Source: Przewalskia tangutica
Lineage: Eukaryota > Streptophyta > Magnoliopsida > Solanales > Solanaceae
Assembly: GCA_029844215.1 (NCBI GenBank)
Contig: CM056721.1
Location: 131,717,254-131,781,253 of the forward strand
Direction: 5' to 3'
Length of the DNA: 64,000 bases
Made by a program: the position numbers and the translations under genes. This document shows, one piece after another, positions 22,872 through 34,540 of this stretch (positions within the stretch are counted from its first letter, which is position 1; each line of letters begins with the position of its first letter). The notes under the pieces are model-generated. The model did not search any database. It worked only from the letters and a program-made list of their open reading frames with translations, and was not told the origin of the DNA.

Positions 22872-25800
22872 TGTTGCAATTTCTAAGTGCTTACGCAAGT
22901 GTATGTTTCATTCAAGTAATAAAGATGTGTAAGACCGAGTTTATCGTCCACAGAGACTGGTTTATTAAGTACCAATTATATATCCTATGGTATCTATTTG
23001 GAAATCGTTCTTTTGTTTGAGAATTATAACTAAGAATTATGACTAAGTGCAGGAAATAAACTAAAGATTATAAGACTTTGGGTTTATAACAGTTATGAAG
23101 GAAATAGGGTTCCAATCTCCTCAACTATCCACTCTTTCTTCATATTAAGATAGCAGGTTAACTAATCTGTTATTATATTTCGGTTATGACATACAAGAGC
23201 TCAACCTAGTGTAGAAATCTTCTATATTTCTATGATAAGTTTTACCACACAAGAGGATTAAGAACAGTAACCTTAATTACTACACAAGTATCGGGGTACT
23301 TTCGTCCACGATTTTAACCTATGTCTAGACAATTACAGCATATTCAAATATAACTGTGCTATATAAAAATGAGAGTCAACTGTGCCTTATAAAAATGAGA
23401 GTCATATCAATATCATGTCCATATAATCATACACATATATATACCATCATGGGTACTTGTACCCGCATCATGGATACATGTCCATAGAATCATCATATAC
23501 TATCATGGGTATATGTACCCGCATCATGTATACATGTTCATGGAATCATCATATATATAAACATTGTCGGCCCTCTAGTGAGGGACTCGGTGAACAAATG
23601 CAAGGATCTGCGCACGAACATTGCCGGCCCGGGACTCGGTGAGGTGGAATAATAACACTTTGCACGAGTAGATCTCATGAACCATATGCAATTTAAATCA
23701 TCATTTGACTCTCAATGAAATTATTAAAATGAACTTTTACTGTAAAAATCAAAGGCACTTCTCATAACAAATATCTTTAGGAGTTAGACTGTGTAGAAAT
23801 CATGTACGTCCGCCGTATGTTCATTTTATATAAATCATGCCAAAAGAAAGAAGGAAGAGTTTCACATACCTTAATGACGAACTAACCAACTCAATAATCT
23901 AAGTACGTCTTGACTAGCACTTCAACCTATAATAATAGTAACATGTCCATTAACCTCATGATTACTAGCATACGTTATAATCGAATGATGACTTGCTTTT
24001 TTTTCTATAAAAATTTGGGCAGCACTTCCCCTATTTATATGCGCATCCACAACTTACAAACAAAGTCAACAACACCAATAACAAGTCACAACTTAATGAT
24101 ATAACCAAAACAGTCCCATATACTTGGTATCCACCTTCATTATACATTCTTTCTCTTTACGTTCATGTAATACATCAACTACAACAACTAATGTGATTAC
24201 TACACCTATTTCTCATGTTAATCTAGCCCTTAATACATATTAAACAACCCTTAAAACAGTCCATAAACACAGTCCATACGTCTAGCAACAACGAGAGTTC
24301 AAGTCCTATAATTTGCAACATAACACCCTTTTTACACTTTAATTATTTTGGGACATACGTTAACAATTACCACATTAAACATGAATAATTGTAACTAATT
24401 TTCCAGCACTATAACACCACCAAAACAACCCCTAAAATAAAACACAACATGTCCAAAAATGTCATACAAGTCTCGGCCAACAAGGCTTAATTGCCTAAGT
24501 TCTTTTCTTAACTCCTTAAAATCCAAATCATGTTTCAACACTTCTATATAACCAATTATAACTTAAACATCAAGGTTTTCTTTAAAGTTTTAACATGAAA
24601 TTGGTGACAAGGATAACAACAACAACACTTAAATCCAATTTATACAAAACAACCCTTACAATCGGTTTTAACCCACAAATCGTCACATGCATTGTCTAAA
24701 TTTCAAGTTTCTCTTAATACAAGTTCATTTCTTAAACTACAACAACATGCAACTTCAACACCATAAGAAGAAGAAGAATTTCTTACCTTAAATTTGTGCC
24801 AAAACAGTCCCTTAAAGAATCGGTCCACTGCTCAAGTTTTCTTCACCATTTTTATCATTTCTTCAATTCCAAAATGACATGCATGTATTCTACAAGTCCA
24901 AATCTATCTTCCTTACACGTTTTTCTTCCAAAAACTCGTCTAAAAACTAGAAATTTTGGCTAAGAAAATCGGTCCAGCAGTGGCATTTTTACCCACTGTT
25001 TTGGTGTTAATCTTGGCTTAGAATTTAGATGAAGAATTTAATATAGGAAGAGGAAATAAAAGATTAAATTTTGGCTATGGATGAGGGTGATTTTCGGCCA
25101 AGGGAGAGAAAAAAAGGAGAGTGAAAGAGTTTGTGGAAGATATCTTGTAATAGAAGATGAGAGGTTTTTATGGGTATTAGTGTGCTAAGTTTTCAAATTG
25201 CACTTTGGTCCAATTCCTATAATTGTCTACTTAAATTAATCCCTCAATTAATAAAAATAAATCTTAAACCCCACTTTTTAAAATCCTGAAAATTTCGTAA
25301 GGCCTCGTATTCTCAATGTCATAATTTTTATAATACGACACTAGTTCATAACGGGAATATACAACTATATTACTAATTCCCAACGTCACACACGTTGTAA
25401 CCAACTTTTTTTCGGAACCACATCCTTTTGTATACTAGTTTCTTTATTAGCATATATAAGTACACTTTGTATCCAATACTCGAATCTTACTTCCTTAATG
25501 ACGTTCTTAATTATCGCCTTAAAACTACGAGGTGTAACACATTGTCATGTCAAGAACTAAATTACAATCCAACATAAACTGAAATAAAGTAAAGGAAAGA
25601 AAATAACTTGAACAATGAGATGTCTCCAATTGTGTCTTGCCTCTTTTTCTCCTCTCCAAAGTTGTGTTTAGAATATAGTATAGAATATGGTATATGGTCA
25701 GGTTTTAGGGATTTTATAGCTGGGAAAAGTTGTCTTTCGGACCCCAAAAACCCTCTCCAATTCGGCCAGAAAGCACGAAATACGCGCTTGGCATCATAGC

Positions 25801-26149
25801 TTTTCTGCCAGCACCTCGCCTCCTGCCAGACCCTAGGTGCCTTCGACGGTGATTCCGTTTCAGACTTTCTGGAAATATTATGCCTCGGTTCTAGTTCTTC
25901 TGACCGCGGTGCCTCTGTGATTTTTGTCCGGAATGTGCCAGATTTCTTCTGTTCTTCTTGGCACTTCTTAGGCTTCATTCCTTGGGATGTGCTTGTGCAA
26001 TTTTCATCCTCAAAATTGGTATCTTCTCCTTTATGACCGATGTGACACAAATGAAAGAAAAACACATCTAACACTTTACTAAACGCAAAATAAAAGAGTA
26101 AAATACTAACTAAAAAGGACTCAAAAGAGTGTATAAAATACACTCAACA
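22872..26149 (-). repeat. Athila 5' LTR, interrupted
   Basis: 22872-23349 and 25540-26149 match the two ends of the LTR at 17383-18776. Between them lies a truncated family A LTR. About 190 bp of Athila LTR (equivalent of 17897-18083) is missing at the junction. Confidence 0.88.
23350..25539 (-). mobile_element. Family A LTR, truncated, inserted in the Athila LTR
   Basis: Ends with cgaggtgtaaca (start of a family A LTR in minus sense). It runs through sequences found in reverse in 15687-17382 and 26150-26700, for instance the tgtacgtccgccgta block near 23808. Its GTCGTGACA end is missing: the left side begins abruptly at a segment matching about 26640. So insertion was followed by a deletion that also took part of the host LTR. 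Confidence 0.8.
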
Positions 26150-26943
26150 CGGACGTACATAATTCCATTGACTCCTAATTCTTAGTGACACTTGATATGA
26201 TAGTTGCCTTTGATTTTACAAGTGATAGTTCAGTCTATTTATTCCATTGAGAGTAAAATGATGATTTAAATTGCATATGATTACTCATGATAATCTATTC
26301 GTGATTGATGTGATTATATCATTTCACCGAGTCCCGGGCCGGGTATGTTCGTGCGCAGTTTTGCATTGTTCATCGAGTACCTCACTAAAAGGTCGGGACA
26401 TGTTATATGTATATATATGATGATTTCATAGACAGACATCCATGATGATGATGAGCTCATCGAGTTCCAGAATGGACCGGGTATGTTATGTGGACAGGTA
26501 TCCATGATTATGATGATTCCACGGAGTCCCTCACTAGAGGGCCGGGACACGTTAGATGTATATAGACATGATGATTTTATTGACAAGCATCCATGATTTT
26601 AATATGACTCATTTTTATAAGGCACAGTTGACTCTCATTTTTATATGGCACAGTTGTATTGGTATTTTGGTTATCATACTTGTATCATGTTATCTTTTGG
26701 CCAGTTATGATCTTCTTTAGTACTTCACATTTTATATACTCAGTACATTATTTTGTACTGACCCCCTTTTTCCGGGGGGCTGCGTTTCATACCCGCAGGT
26801 ACATATATTCAGTTTGGTGATCCTCCAGTCTAGAATTCCTGTTCAGTTATTTGGAGAGCTCCATTGATCTGAGCCAAGTCATTTTGGTACAGACAGACCT
26901 TTTGTTATAGACTTAAGTATATTCAGGAGTACGGCGGGGCCCT

Positions 26944-29900
26944 TGTCGCGCCCTTTTTCGACCGCGACATTATTCTAGCGAACCCTGCTTAAATAAAGTG
27001 TTAGACAATAAAATAAAAATAGTTAAAAATGCTTAAAATGTTAAAAAGATGTTAAAGAGCTTAAAAGGGTGTTTAAAAGGGGGCTAGAAATATTAAAAGT
27101 GCGAAATGCTAAAAATGCTAAAGGTATGCTAAGGGTTCGCGGAGTCGCCACCTAATTAGTTTGGGTGAATTAGGACACCTAAATGTTAACTAGTTTAAAG
27201 TAAACATTAACTCTATTTTAATGGTCTGCTAAACTTAATGAGATTATGGGTAAGGGTTCTTTATTATCCTAAAGGGAAGGGGTTAGGCACCCTAAAGGAT
27301 CCGCTAACTTGCGGTTGTCCGTTCAAACCTAGGGTTAATTATTTATGCTAAGAAAGGCGTGTTTATTTGAAGTAAAAGAATGTTGCAAGTGTTTTATATA
27401 AAGTAAGGAAATGTGTTCTTTGACGACATAGAAGTTTTATGATTTTATAAAGTAGATATAATTTTTGGATGAAAATATACGTTCATAAGATACTTCAAGA
27501 ACATATGAATTTGCTATATTAGATAAAATATATATTGCATAGTATAGTGCAAAGGTGATTATTTTATAATTTTATGATAAGAAAGCTATTCAACATAGTT
27601 TTTATATTATGCTAATAAAAGAGCTTATGAGGAAATCAATGTATTTTATCATGAATTTTATAAGAAGTACTACGTTAGTTGCGAGTTAAATTGCTTAGTA
27701 AAGTTTAGACATGCATGTCAAGTCCTTAAAAGAAGTAATTTAAAAGTGTCTTTCTGATTTTTAAAACTATCTGCCCGATTTATTTATTCTAAAAAAAACT
27801 AATTGTTCTATGTCTCCTATTAATTACAAAGTTAGCTAATTAAGTTTCAACAAATAAGCAAACAAATATATATAAGACGTAAGAGATTAAGAGGCCAAAG
27901 GATGCTCTTAGGGGGATGACAATGTCGTCTCGTCCCCTTTTGTTTGAGAATTCTGAGGCGGAATGTGGTGGACACAGATGCGGGTCTTCATTTGTTACAG
28001 CTTGTGATGAGTCTCGCCATGAGACTCTTCATTTTTGCTCCAATGCATTTCATGTAAAATATAAGAAAAGATAAGGATTAGCATATGTCCAAGAGTTTTA
28101 TCAAAGGGTAAACCAAGCATTGCCATAGGATTTTAAACATGTTGTAGTTACAGACACAATATATTGTACTATTAACTTCACATAGGAGACAAAATATGCT
28201 GACTTCTTAAACTCACATGTAAGATGGGTGTTTTAAATCAAGACAAGAAAAAAAAATCTTAGCCTCTCCTTTTGTGTTTACTCACAGTCGACTTCTAAAC
28301 TCACGTGTCTACATCAAAATAGATACCATGCTAACTTCCGATTGTAATATGAAACGAGAAGCAATCTTATTAAACCAAGATGAACAGACTTGGGTTATAA
28401 GCACTTTCAGAAACATGTTTAGATCATATCCTCGCAACCAAGATCCGGCACTTAACACAATGGACACAATCCTTACTCTAGTCATATTTTACATCAAGCA
28501 GTCGACACATTAGGACAGAAAGAGTAACGAGATGGAACATTAGCAGAGAGACCATCCACTGTGTTTCTACTACCTTCACCAGGCAGGCAACATATAAACA
28601 TAAGGCCCTACTGGTCCTGCATACATATGTAGAGGAGGAAATAGCCATGATATCTAACATTATCGATTTTACATGATTCCGGCACATCGAGATGTCATAC
28701 AAACAAATCTACTTTCATGCGGCGCCGCTACCTTATTATCAAATCTCTGAAACTAACATCCGGTTGATAAACATACTAGTAAACAGATTGACCTTCATTT
28801 TATAGCCTTTAGATGCTCCAATATTCTTTATCTAACACGAACAGGTATGGGTGCAAAATTAATTAAGCACAACACCCTTTGTAGATTACCCCATTGATAG
28901 TATGCAGGGGATAGACTGTAGTCGGCAAATCAACCTTCAAATTCATGAGTCGGACTCTTAAGAGAAAACAAACATTATCCAACTAAACTTGGCTATCAAA
29001 TTGGTTCTTAAATAACCCACAAGTTAGCTCCCTATCAATAAATAACAACAAAACATTATTGGCAAGCCAAAATTCTAGCGCTGATGTACCTAATACCATC
29101 GTATAAATTCTGCATTAACGACAAGTCTTATATTCGAATTCATCTACAATTGGACACTGATCTGTTGTTAACAAAGGTCACATATCTTTAGTCAGATGCG
29201 AATGCAAATATACGGTAATCAGACTCAGACAGACACTCGGAAGCAGGACATCGACATCTTAAGGCGACACACGCAGATATTAATATTTAGATGCTTCAAC
29301 AATAATCTGGACAATAACACTCAGCAGACTAAGAAAATCAATTCAAACCAACAATATAATAAACCAAATTTAAAGGCAAAGGGGATTGATTTTACCTTCT
29401 CCGGCCAGCGACCCGGGGCAGCGTATCAAGTCGTCGATCCGCTCAGGGTTTTTATTTGTGATGCGTTTAGAAGAGGAATGAGACTTTTACCTGATTCTTG
29501 ACTGAAATTGAAAGAGAAGGTTTCGAATTTTCGTTCTTGCTCTTAGACTGCTAAATTTCGGATTGTAAGGAGGTATCCTTGAAGGGGAAAGCGATGCTCG
29601 ACCTCTGTCTTTGCCTGTGCAAGAGAGTGGGTTTTTAGATCGCTTTCTCGCTTGCCCATCGAGCTCTACCTGCGTAGTAAAGAAAGCTTCTGTATTTATA
29701 GCCCCTCCATCGTGTTCTGAAATTGGTAAACCTTAAAGGCTGATTTTGGGTATATCCTACCATAATAGCCCTGATTTAGGTTTCGATTTAGGGAAAGTAT
29801 TTATGACGATTTTGGACTGATTCGTACTGATTTGTTAAGGATTTGTGGGCTATTTTTGGGTTGATTCTCGTACTGTTCTTGTTATGGTAAGTTTGAAAAC

Positions 29901-30630
29901 GATTTTGGGAGATTTGAGGGAATCTGGGAGATTCGCGGTTCTTGGAGATGGTAAGGGGTGTGCTGGCTGTGTATACATGGGTAAGGAAGAGGGTCGCCGG
30001 ATTCTCAGGCGAGAATCTCGGCGAGGAAGGTGCGGCGATGGAAACTTTTAGGGTTCTTCTCGTTTCTTTAGGGTTGTTGCTGTTAGGGACGATGGGAAGG
30101 GCTGTGGGTTAAATGTTTGAGGGCTTGGGCTGGGCGGAAAGTTAAAGGGCAGACGGGGCGTTGGGCCATGGGTGTTGGGCCATGGAAGCTGGGCTGCGGG
30201 TGATGAAGGAAATGATAAGGCTTGCGGGGGAAATGGGAAAAGGCTGAGGGAGAAATAGGCTGAAAGGGGAGTTGGGCCCGCGGGCATTGGGCCTGTGCTA
30301 GGTCGTGGGCTGGGTAGGTAGTGGGCTGCGGGTATTAAATTAAGGGATGGGAATTGGGTTAGTTAAATGGGTATTAGATTTAGGAATTAGTTTTAGGTGT
30401 ATTAATTAGTGACAAATTAAATTGTGATTAAATTATTTAGGTGTTTTGATTAGTCCAAGTTTGAATTATAAATTATTACAAAAAATAAGACGGGTGTGCT
30501 ATTTGGTTAGTGCTTAATTATGCCTGTATTAATGTATTATTGTTGCATTTTATTATTATAAAATTGTTTTAAAATTAGTGTAATTTTATAGTTAATGACT
30601 GGACGGGAGGGTCAAAATTGGGTGTCAATA
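26944..30630 (+). mobile_element. Solo LTR, Tat/Ogre-style Gypsy (3687 bp)
   Basis: Perfect 5-bp duplication gccct at 26939-26943 and 30631-30635. It starts TGTCGCGCCC and ends GGGTGTCAATA, where TGTCAACA is usual, so the terminal CA seems mutated. Near the start are gagtcgccacctaatta and ggttaggcaccctaaagga, phrases I associate with long LTRs of Tat/Ogre-group elements. I see no primer site, gag or pol. Short ORFs at 28274-30290 show no family motifs. It lies inside the conserved GC hairpin near the end of the family A LTR. Confidence 0.82.
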
Positions 30631-30922
30631 GCCCTGTCCCGTCATGTTTCACTATCATACTCTTAGAGGTCTGTAGACATGTGTGGGTGGTAGATGTGTT
30701 TTGGACTTATGTGGATTGTAGACATCTGTTGGTCATCTGTACTGTTGTACTTCATTTTGAGATGTTCCCGTATATAGTGACAGTCTTGTCGGATTGCCTA
30801 TTTTGATATGGTTTACAAATTTCTACATTATCCTTGATATATGTGTGATTATATGTGACTGGTGGGTATAAGGGTGCTCAGGTAGGGCATCGGGTCGCGG
30901 CCCGTCGGGTCGGGTCGTGACA

Positions 30923-30960
30923 GAAACGTCAACAGCAGTGGGAGAATCCTGAGTATCCAT
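30923..30960 (-). pseudogene. Copia gag, first 13 codons
   Basis: Minus-strand ATG at 30960 gives MDTQDSPTAVDV, then the reading is cut by the family A LTR. It continues at 15686. Confidence 0.75.
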
Positions 30961-31075
30961 TTAGAGAAGAGAGGAAGAAAAGAAAAACCAAGAAATTTTT
31001 TGAAGAAGAGGGGCGCAGCGCGTAGTGGGAGGGTGGTCTTGGTGGGAGGAAAATTTCTAGGGGTTTTGGAGTTTA

Positions 31076-31089
31076 GGCTCTTGATACCA
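31076..31089 (-). other. Copia primer-binding site
   Basis: Minus-strand TGGTATCAAGAGCC, complementary to initiator Met-tRNA as in most Copia elements, directly next to the LTR. Confidence 0.9.
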
Positions 31090-31296
31090 TGTAAGATGAT
31101 ATTAATCTCCCTTAGGGAGTCTTCTCATTAATATCAAAGTATATATAGAGTACAATATTCATCCCTTATACAATAAGAATCCTAAGCCTATACAAAAGAG
31201 GAATCCTAGTCTTACCATAATTATATTTACACAATAAATGGAACTATTCTAATTATGGGTAGGGATACAATTGTTTCTATAATATACATGTTTACA
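31090..31296 (-). repeat. Copia 5' LTR (207 bp)
   Basis: Bounded by tgtaagat at 31090 (next to the primer site) and catgtttaca at 31296. A TATA-like tatatatag at about 31141-31149 could be its promoter box. Confidence 0.88.
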
Positions 31297-31359
31297 AAAT
31301 TGTTTAGCTAAGTAACAAAAATATTATCTGATGAGTATACGAGCATTGCTATTAAAACT

Positions 31360-32206
31360 TTATCCTTCTCGCTTTTTTCTAGTAAAATCATTTATCAAGC
31401 TTTTGAAATTGGAATTCACTAGCATTTCCTTCTCAATTGATATCATAGCTAGTTCATTCAACCTTTCTTGTGACATAGTCGAACGAAGATACGACTTGAT
31501 CAACTTCAGTTTTGAAAAACTTCTTTCTCCGGAAGCGACTGTCACTGGTATAGTTAACAAAATTCTATAAGCAATTGTGACATTCGGGTAGCAACCCCAT
31601 ACTCTTCAAAAAGTTTAACATCTCAGTTGCTTTTTTTATTTCCGCGGGTATTCATTCTTTTAGAACTCTTAACTCAAGAAATAAGACAATACCATCGATA
31701 TTAGAAATAAAATCACGCTTCAATTTTTTTTCCAAATTAATGCATGAAGCCTTCAACATGTCGTCGCTCGCGAACTTCAATTTTCTCACAAATAGAAATC
31801 CAAAAGTGTTATCATATATTTGAAACTGATCAAACCTGAATTGAAGTGACGTATCAACATGATCCATTAAGCCTATAAAATAGTCAACTTTAAATGATTT
31901 TTCCGCGGAGAGAACGAAACGTTCTTCGAGATTTTCATCAAACTGTCGCTTTATCTTTGTTGGACGTTTGTCGCGAAAATTAGGTTCAACCCTCAATTCA
32001 GATGCCAATTTTTTAGCTTCAGCCATACCCGTTTCAAAATCATTTTCTCTGCAATTCTGAAAATAAGAAATCAACCCTTTTAGTTGCGTAATGACAACCT
32101 CAATATCCATATTTTCTGATTGTAAGAGCTTGCTAACAGTATTAATGGAGTATAAGATATCATGCCAAATTATTATACTAAATAAAAACTCAAACTCAAA
32201 GCTCAA
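31360..32206 (-). pseudogene. hAT transposase of the zinc finger MYM-type 1-like group, remnant
   Basis: 31652-32206 gives LKGLISYFQNCRENDFE, ASELRVEPNFRDKR, KIKRQFDEN and FLFVRKLKF. 31360-31560 gives LLTIPVTVASGERSFSKLKL and YLRSTMSQERLNELA. These blocks follow the order of the DUF4371/ZMYM1-like hAT transposases, a group distinct from the three other hAT copies here. A frameshift lies near 31565-31650. The N-terminal TTF finger and core are absent. It borders the outer end of the Copia LTR. Confidence 0.88.
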
Positions 32207-34540
32207 AATTCCTTTCTGAACTAGCTAGGGTGAGTGGTGGAGAGAATTTTTTTGTAAACCTAGTGAATAATGATTTGTTATTTGAGTTTATATGAGGGTT
32301 TTATTAGAGATTCTTTAGAGTCCAAAAAGATGTGAGGAATGTGTATTTGACCCCTAAAGTTTTGATTATTGTTGTATTTAATAGTGATTTTTTCCCCAAA
32401 AATATATGCCATAATTTTTTTCCAAAAAATGATGTCCTAAGCCATTGCATTGACTGCTTTGGCTCATGGACGGTACTGGTTACTAGCCATTGAGCCACTT
32501 CTAGAATGTACTCACACAATTTCAATTCACGTGACTTTCTTTTCTTTTTCAGTTAATTTCAAAATAAATGACATATTTTAATTTCAAGCATTTCATTTTA
32601 TCCTTAATGTCATAATTTATAGATAATAAAAAAATTATGGCTACTATCAGACCATAAATTTCAAACGTCTTCCTTTTTTCTTAAATTTTATATAAATCAA
32701 ACACCATTATATAAATTTTGTATAAATCAAACACCATTATATAAATTTGAACCGAAGGAATAATATTCAACTAAATTTCCCTTGAAACAAACAACAAAAA
32801 TAGCCAGGTGTTTGTTTGGATAAGATTAAGGAAATATTACTCAATGCCTTGTAGTGGTTGAAAGTGTTCACACAACCTTTTCAAACATCTTCTCTTTTGT
32901 TTCTAAGAATCGATGTGAGATTTATTTATAGCATATTTCAGAGCGAACTACTTTCAGACAAATGACGCCATTTATGTGGACGACATTAAGAGTTTCATCA
33001 CCTTGTGCGGTCTATATTCATCTAATTGTAACCAAGCTTGGCCATGACATGTTGTTGTTTCAACCTTATCCCCAAACTGTCTTCTGTTCAGCCACAGTAG
33101 TTATATTGTGCAGTCCCATTTTTAACTGAGAAATTGCGACCCATTATTTTCTTCTAAACAAAAAATTATTACCGTAAGTATTAGAAAATTGTTCCAACGG
33201 GACACCTGTGATCGAGCTGACGATGATTTAACGATGACTAATCACTCAATAAAAATTTTCGTAGGACCCTTTGACTTTGCAATGATTCATGCATCTCTTT
33301 CAATAGATTAACAACAATAGTCTTAATTAATGCAATAATCTCTTGAAGAAGTTTTTTTTTTTTTTTTAAAAACACTAATGCTATACACTAACGATGTTGA
33401 AATTCTACGTGACCAGATATCTATCCTAAGCGATACCTAATTTTTGCCCGATAGAACACGTTACCCTATATGTTCTACGAATAGCGTCTGCGGAATAATA
33501 AAGAACAGTAAAGTAAGGAGACAACAATTTATACGTGGAAACGACCCAACTCATAAGGGTAGAAAAAAATCACGACCTACACCTTTGTAGGATTTAACTC
33601 AAACTCCACCACAACGTAAGCCTGTGTAAATTCAAGTTACAAACTCTGTAACTCAGGAACTAAACTCTAATTCCCAACTTACTAATCTCCCTAGACTAGT
33701 AAGCCCACTTCAAGCTATCCGAACTTGAAGTTGAATTTGACTAACATTTATACTAACACAATTGCTTCTATGAAAGCAGATAAAGGTACAACTTGATGAT
33801 TAATCCTAATACAAGAATCTAGACTCAAGAACTATAAATATAAACTTTGTAACACAACTTCTTAATCTTCTTCGTTGTATTAGGCGACACTTATGGAATC
33901 AGAACACTTCAAAATACCATTGACTGTATTCGCTCAATACTCGGATTTCTACCATCGTAGAAAATAGGGTTTGAGATTCTTGCATTTTCACGCGACCTCA
34001 GTTTCCTTACAGGACTCTAAAGTATCTTGATAAGTCTGACAAGAAATCATGCAGCCTTGTATGCCAAGTCTTTATCATAAACCACAAATCCTACTCGCAG
34101 TAGGATTTCAAGCAGGAACAAGTTCTTGGACATGGTCCTTGCATCTATTCCATTCATCTATGTTTCGTAGATCTGGTTCATTCAATTCTGCTCTATCTCT
34201 TATTCATCATTGCCTTACCCTATGTTTTGCTCTCACATACTTTTGATCGATATAGTGCTATGTGTCTGAGATAAAGCATGTCTTTCTAAGATACCACATA
34301 TATGTTAACCTGGTTCACTCTCTTTATGCATTCTTGTTACTCAATCAATCTTTAGGCGCTTAGTTTACTTGATTTATTTCAATAATCCAGACACACTTGT
34401 AATGTTCATTTACTTTATCAATCATCAAAATCAAACTCTTAAAGTTCTTACTAATGCCAACATATGTAAATGAAGTCCCACTTTAGAAAATGAAGCATCA
34501 AAATCTTAAATGGGCTACCACTTAAAAAGAGTATTGTTGA
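32207..34540. other. Intergenic or unassigned repeat DNA, no gene
   Basis: AT-rich. 32690-32750 holds two copies of a 'tataaatcaaacaccattat' unit. A poly-T run is at about 33353-33367. 33420-34530 reads like repeat DNA (tatacgtggaaacgaccc near 33532), possibly part of an old Copia LTR, but no ends or coding parts could be placed. I see no ORF with family motifs. Confidence 0.4.

Larger units (their letters stand above)
17383..26149 (-). mobile_element. Athila-type Gypsy element with gag and protease only
   Basis: Perfect 5-bp duplication cggac at 17378-17382 and 26150-26154. LTRs are 17383-18776 and 22872-26149 (the latter interrupted). An Asp-tRNA-type primer site is at 22848-22865. The internal region of 4095 bp has gag, a CCHC knuckle and protease but no reverse transcriptase, RNase H or integrase. 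It goes from protease straight into the 3' noncoding block with the Athila-style phrase acttgggaggcaacccaa (20157-20176, minus sense). It is therefore a non-autonomous derivative or a deleted copy. It lies inside the family A LTR. Confidence 0.9.
15687..30922 (+). mobile_element. Family A solo LTR (Gypsy-style), split by two insertions
   Basis: Begins TGTTACACCCCG at 15687 and ends GGGTCGTGACA at 30922. Own sequence is 15687-17382, 26150-26943 and 30631-30922, about 2.8 kb in total, close to the 2745 bp of the intact copy at 45365. Flanks are gaaga and gaaac, an imperfect 5-bp duplication. It interrupts the Copia gag after its first 13 codons. No primer-binding site, gag or pol belongs to it, hence 'solo'. 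Lineage (Tekay/Del-like) is a guess from LTR style only. Confidence 0.85.
7080..31296 (-). mobile_element. Copia LTR retrotransposon (Ale/Retrofit-like), interrupted by two large insertions
   Basis: The 5' LTR is 31090-31296 (207 bp, TGTAAACATG...ATCTTACA in minus sense). The primer-binding site follows at 31076-31089 (TGGTATCAAGAGCC, initiator-Met type). Gag begins at 30960, and gag-pol remnants run down to 7116. The polypurine tract (ctgagggggtg) abuts a 3' LTR reduced to 36 bp (7080-7115), so the far end was lost. Insertions: hAT at 10887-15428 and a family A LTR complex at 15687-30922. Without them the element is roughly 4.4 kb, normal for this lineage. Lineage is inferred from LTR length and pol motifs. 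Confidence 0.85.

Noticed and set aside
28274..30287. Several short ORFs as possible host genes
   Set aside because: They lie inside a solo LTR bounded by a perfect duplication, with no motifs and no splice structure.
33420..34530. A further Copia LTR
   Set aside because: The text resembles retroelement LTR style, but no paired LTR, primer site or duplication was found, so it is left unassigned.
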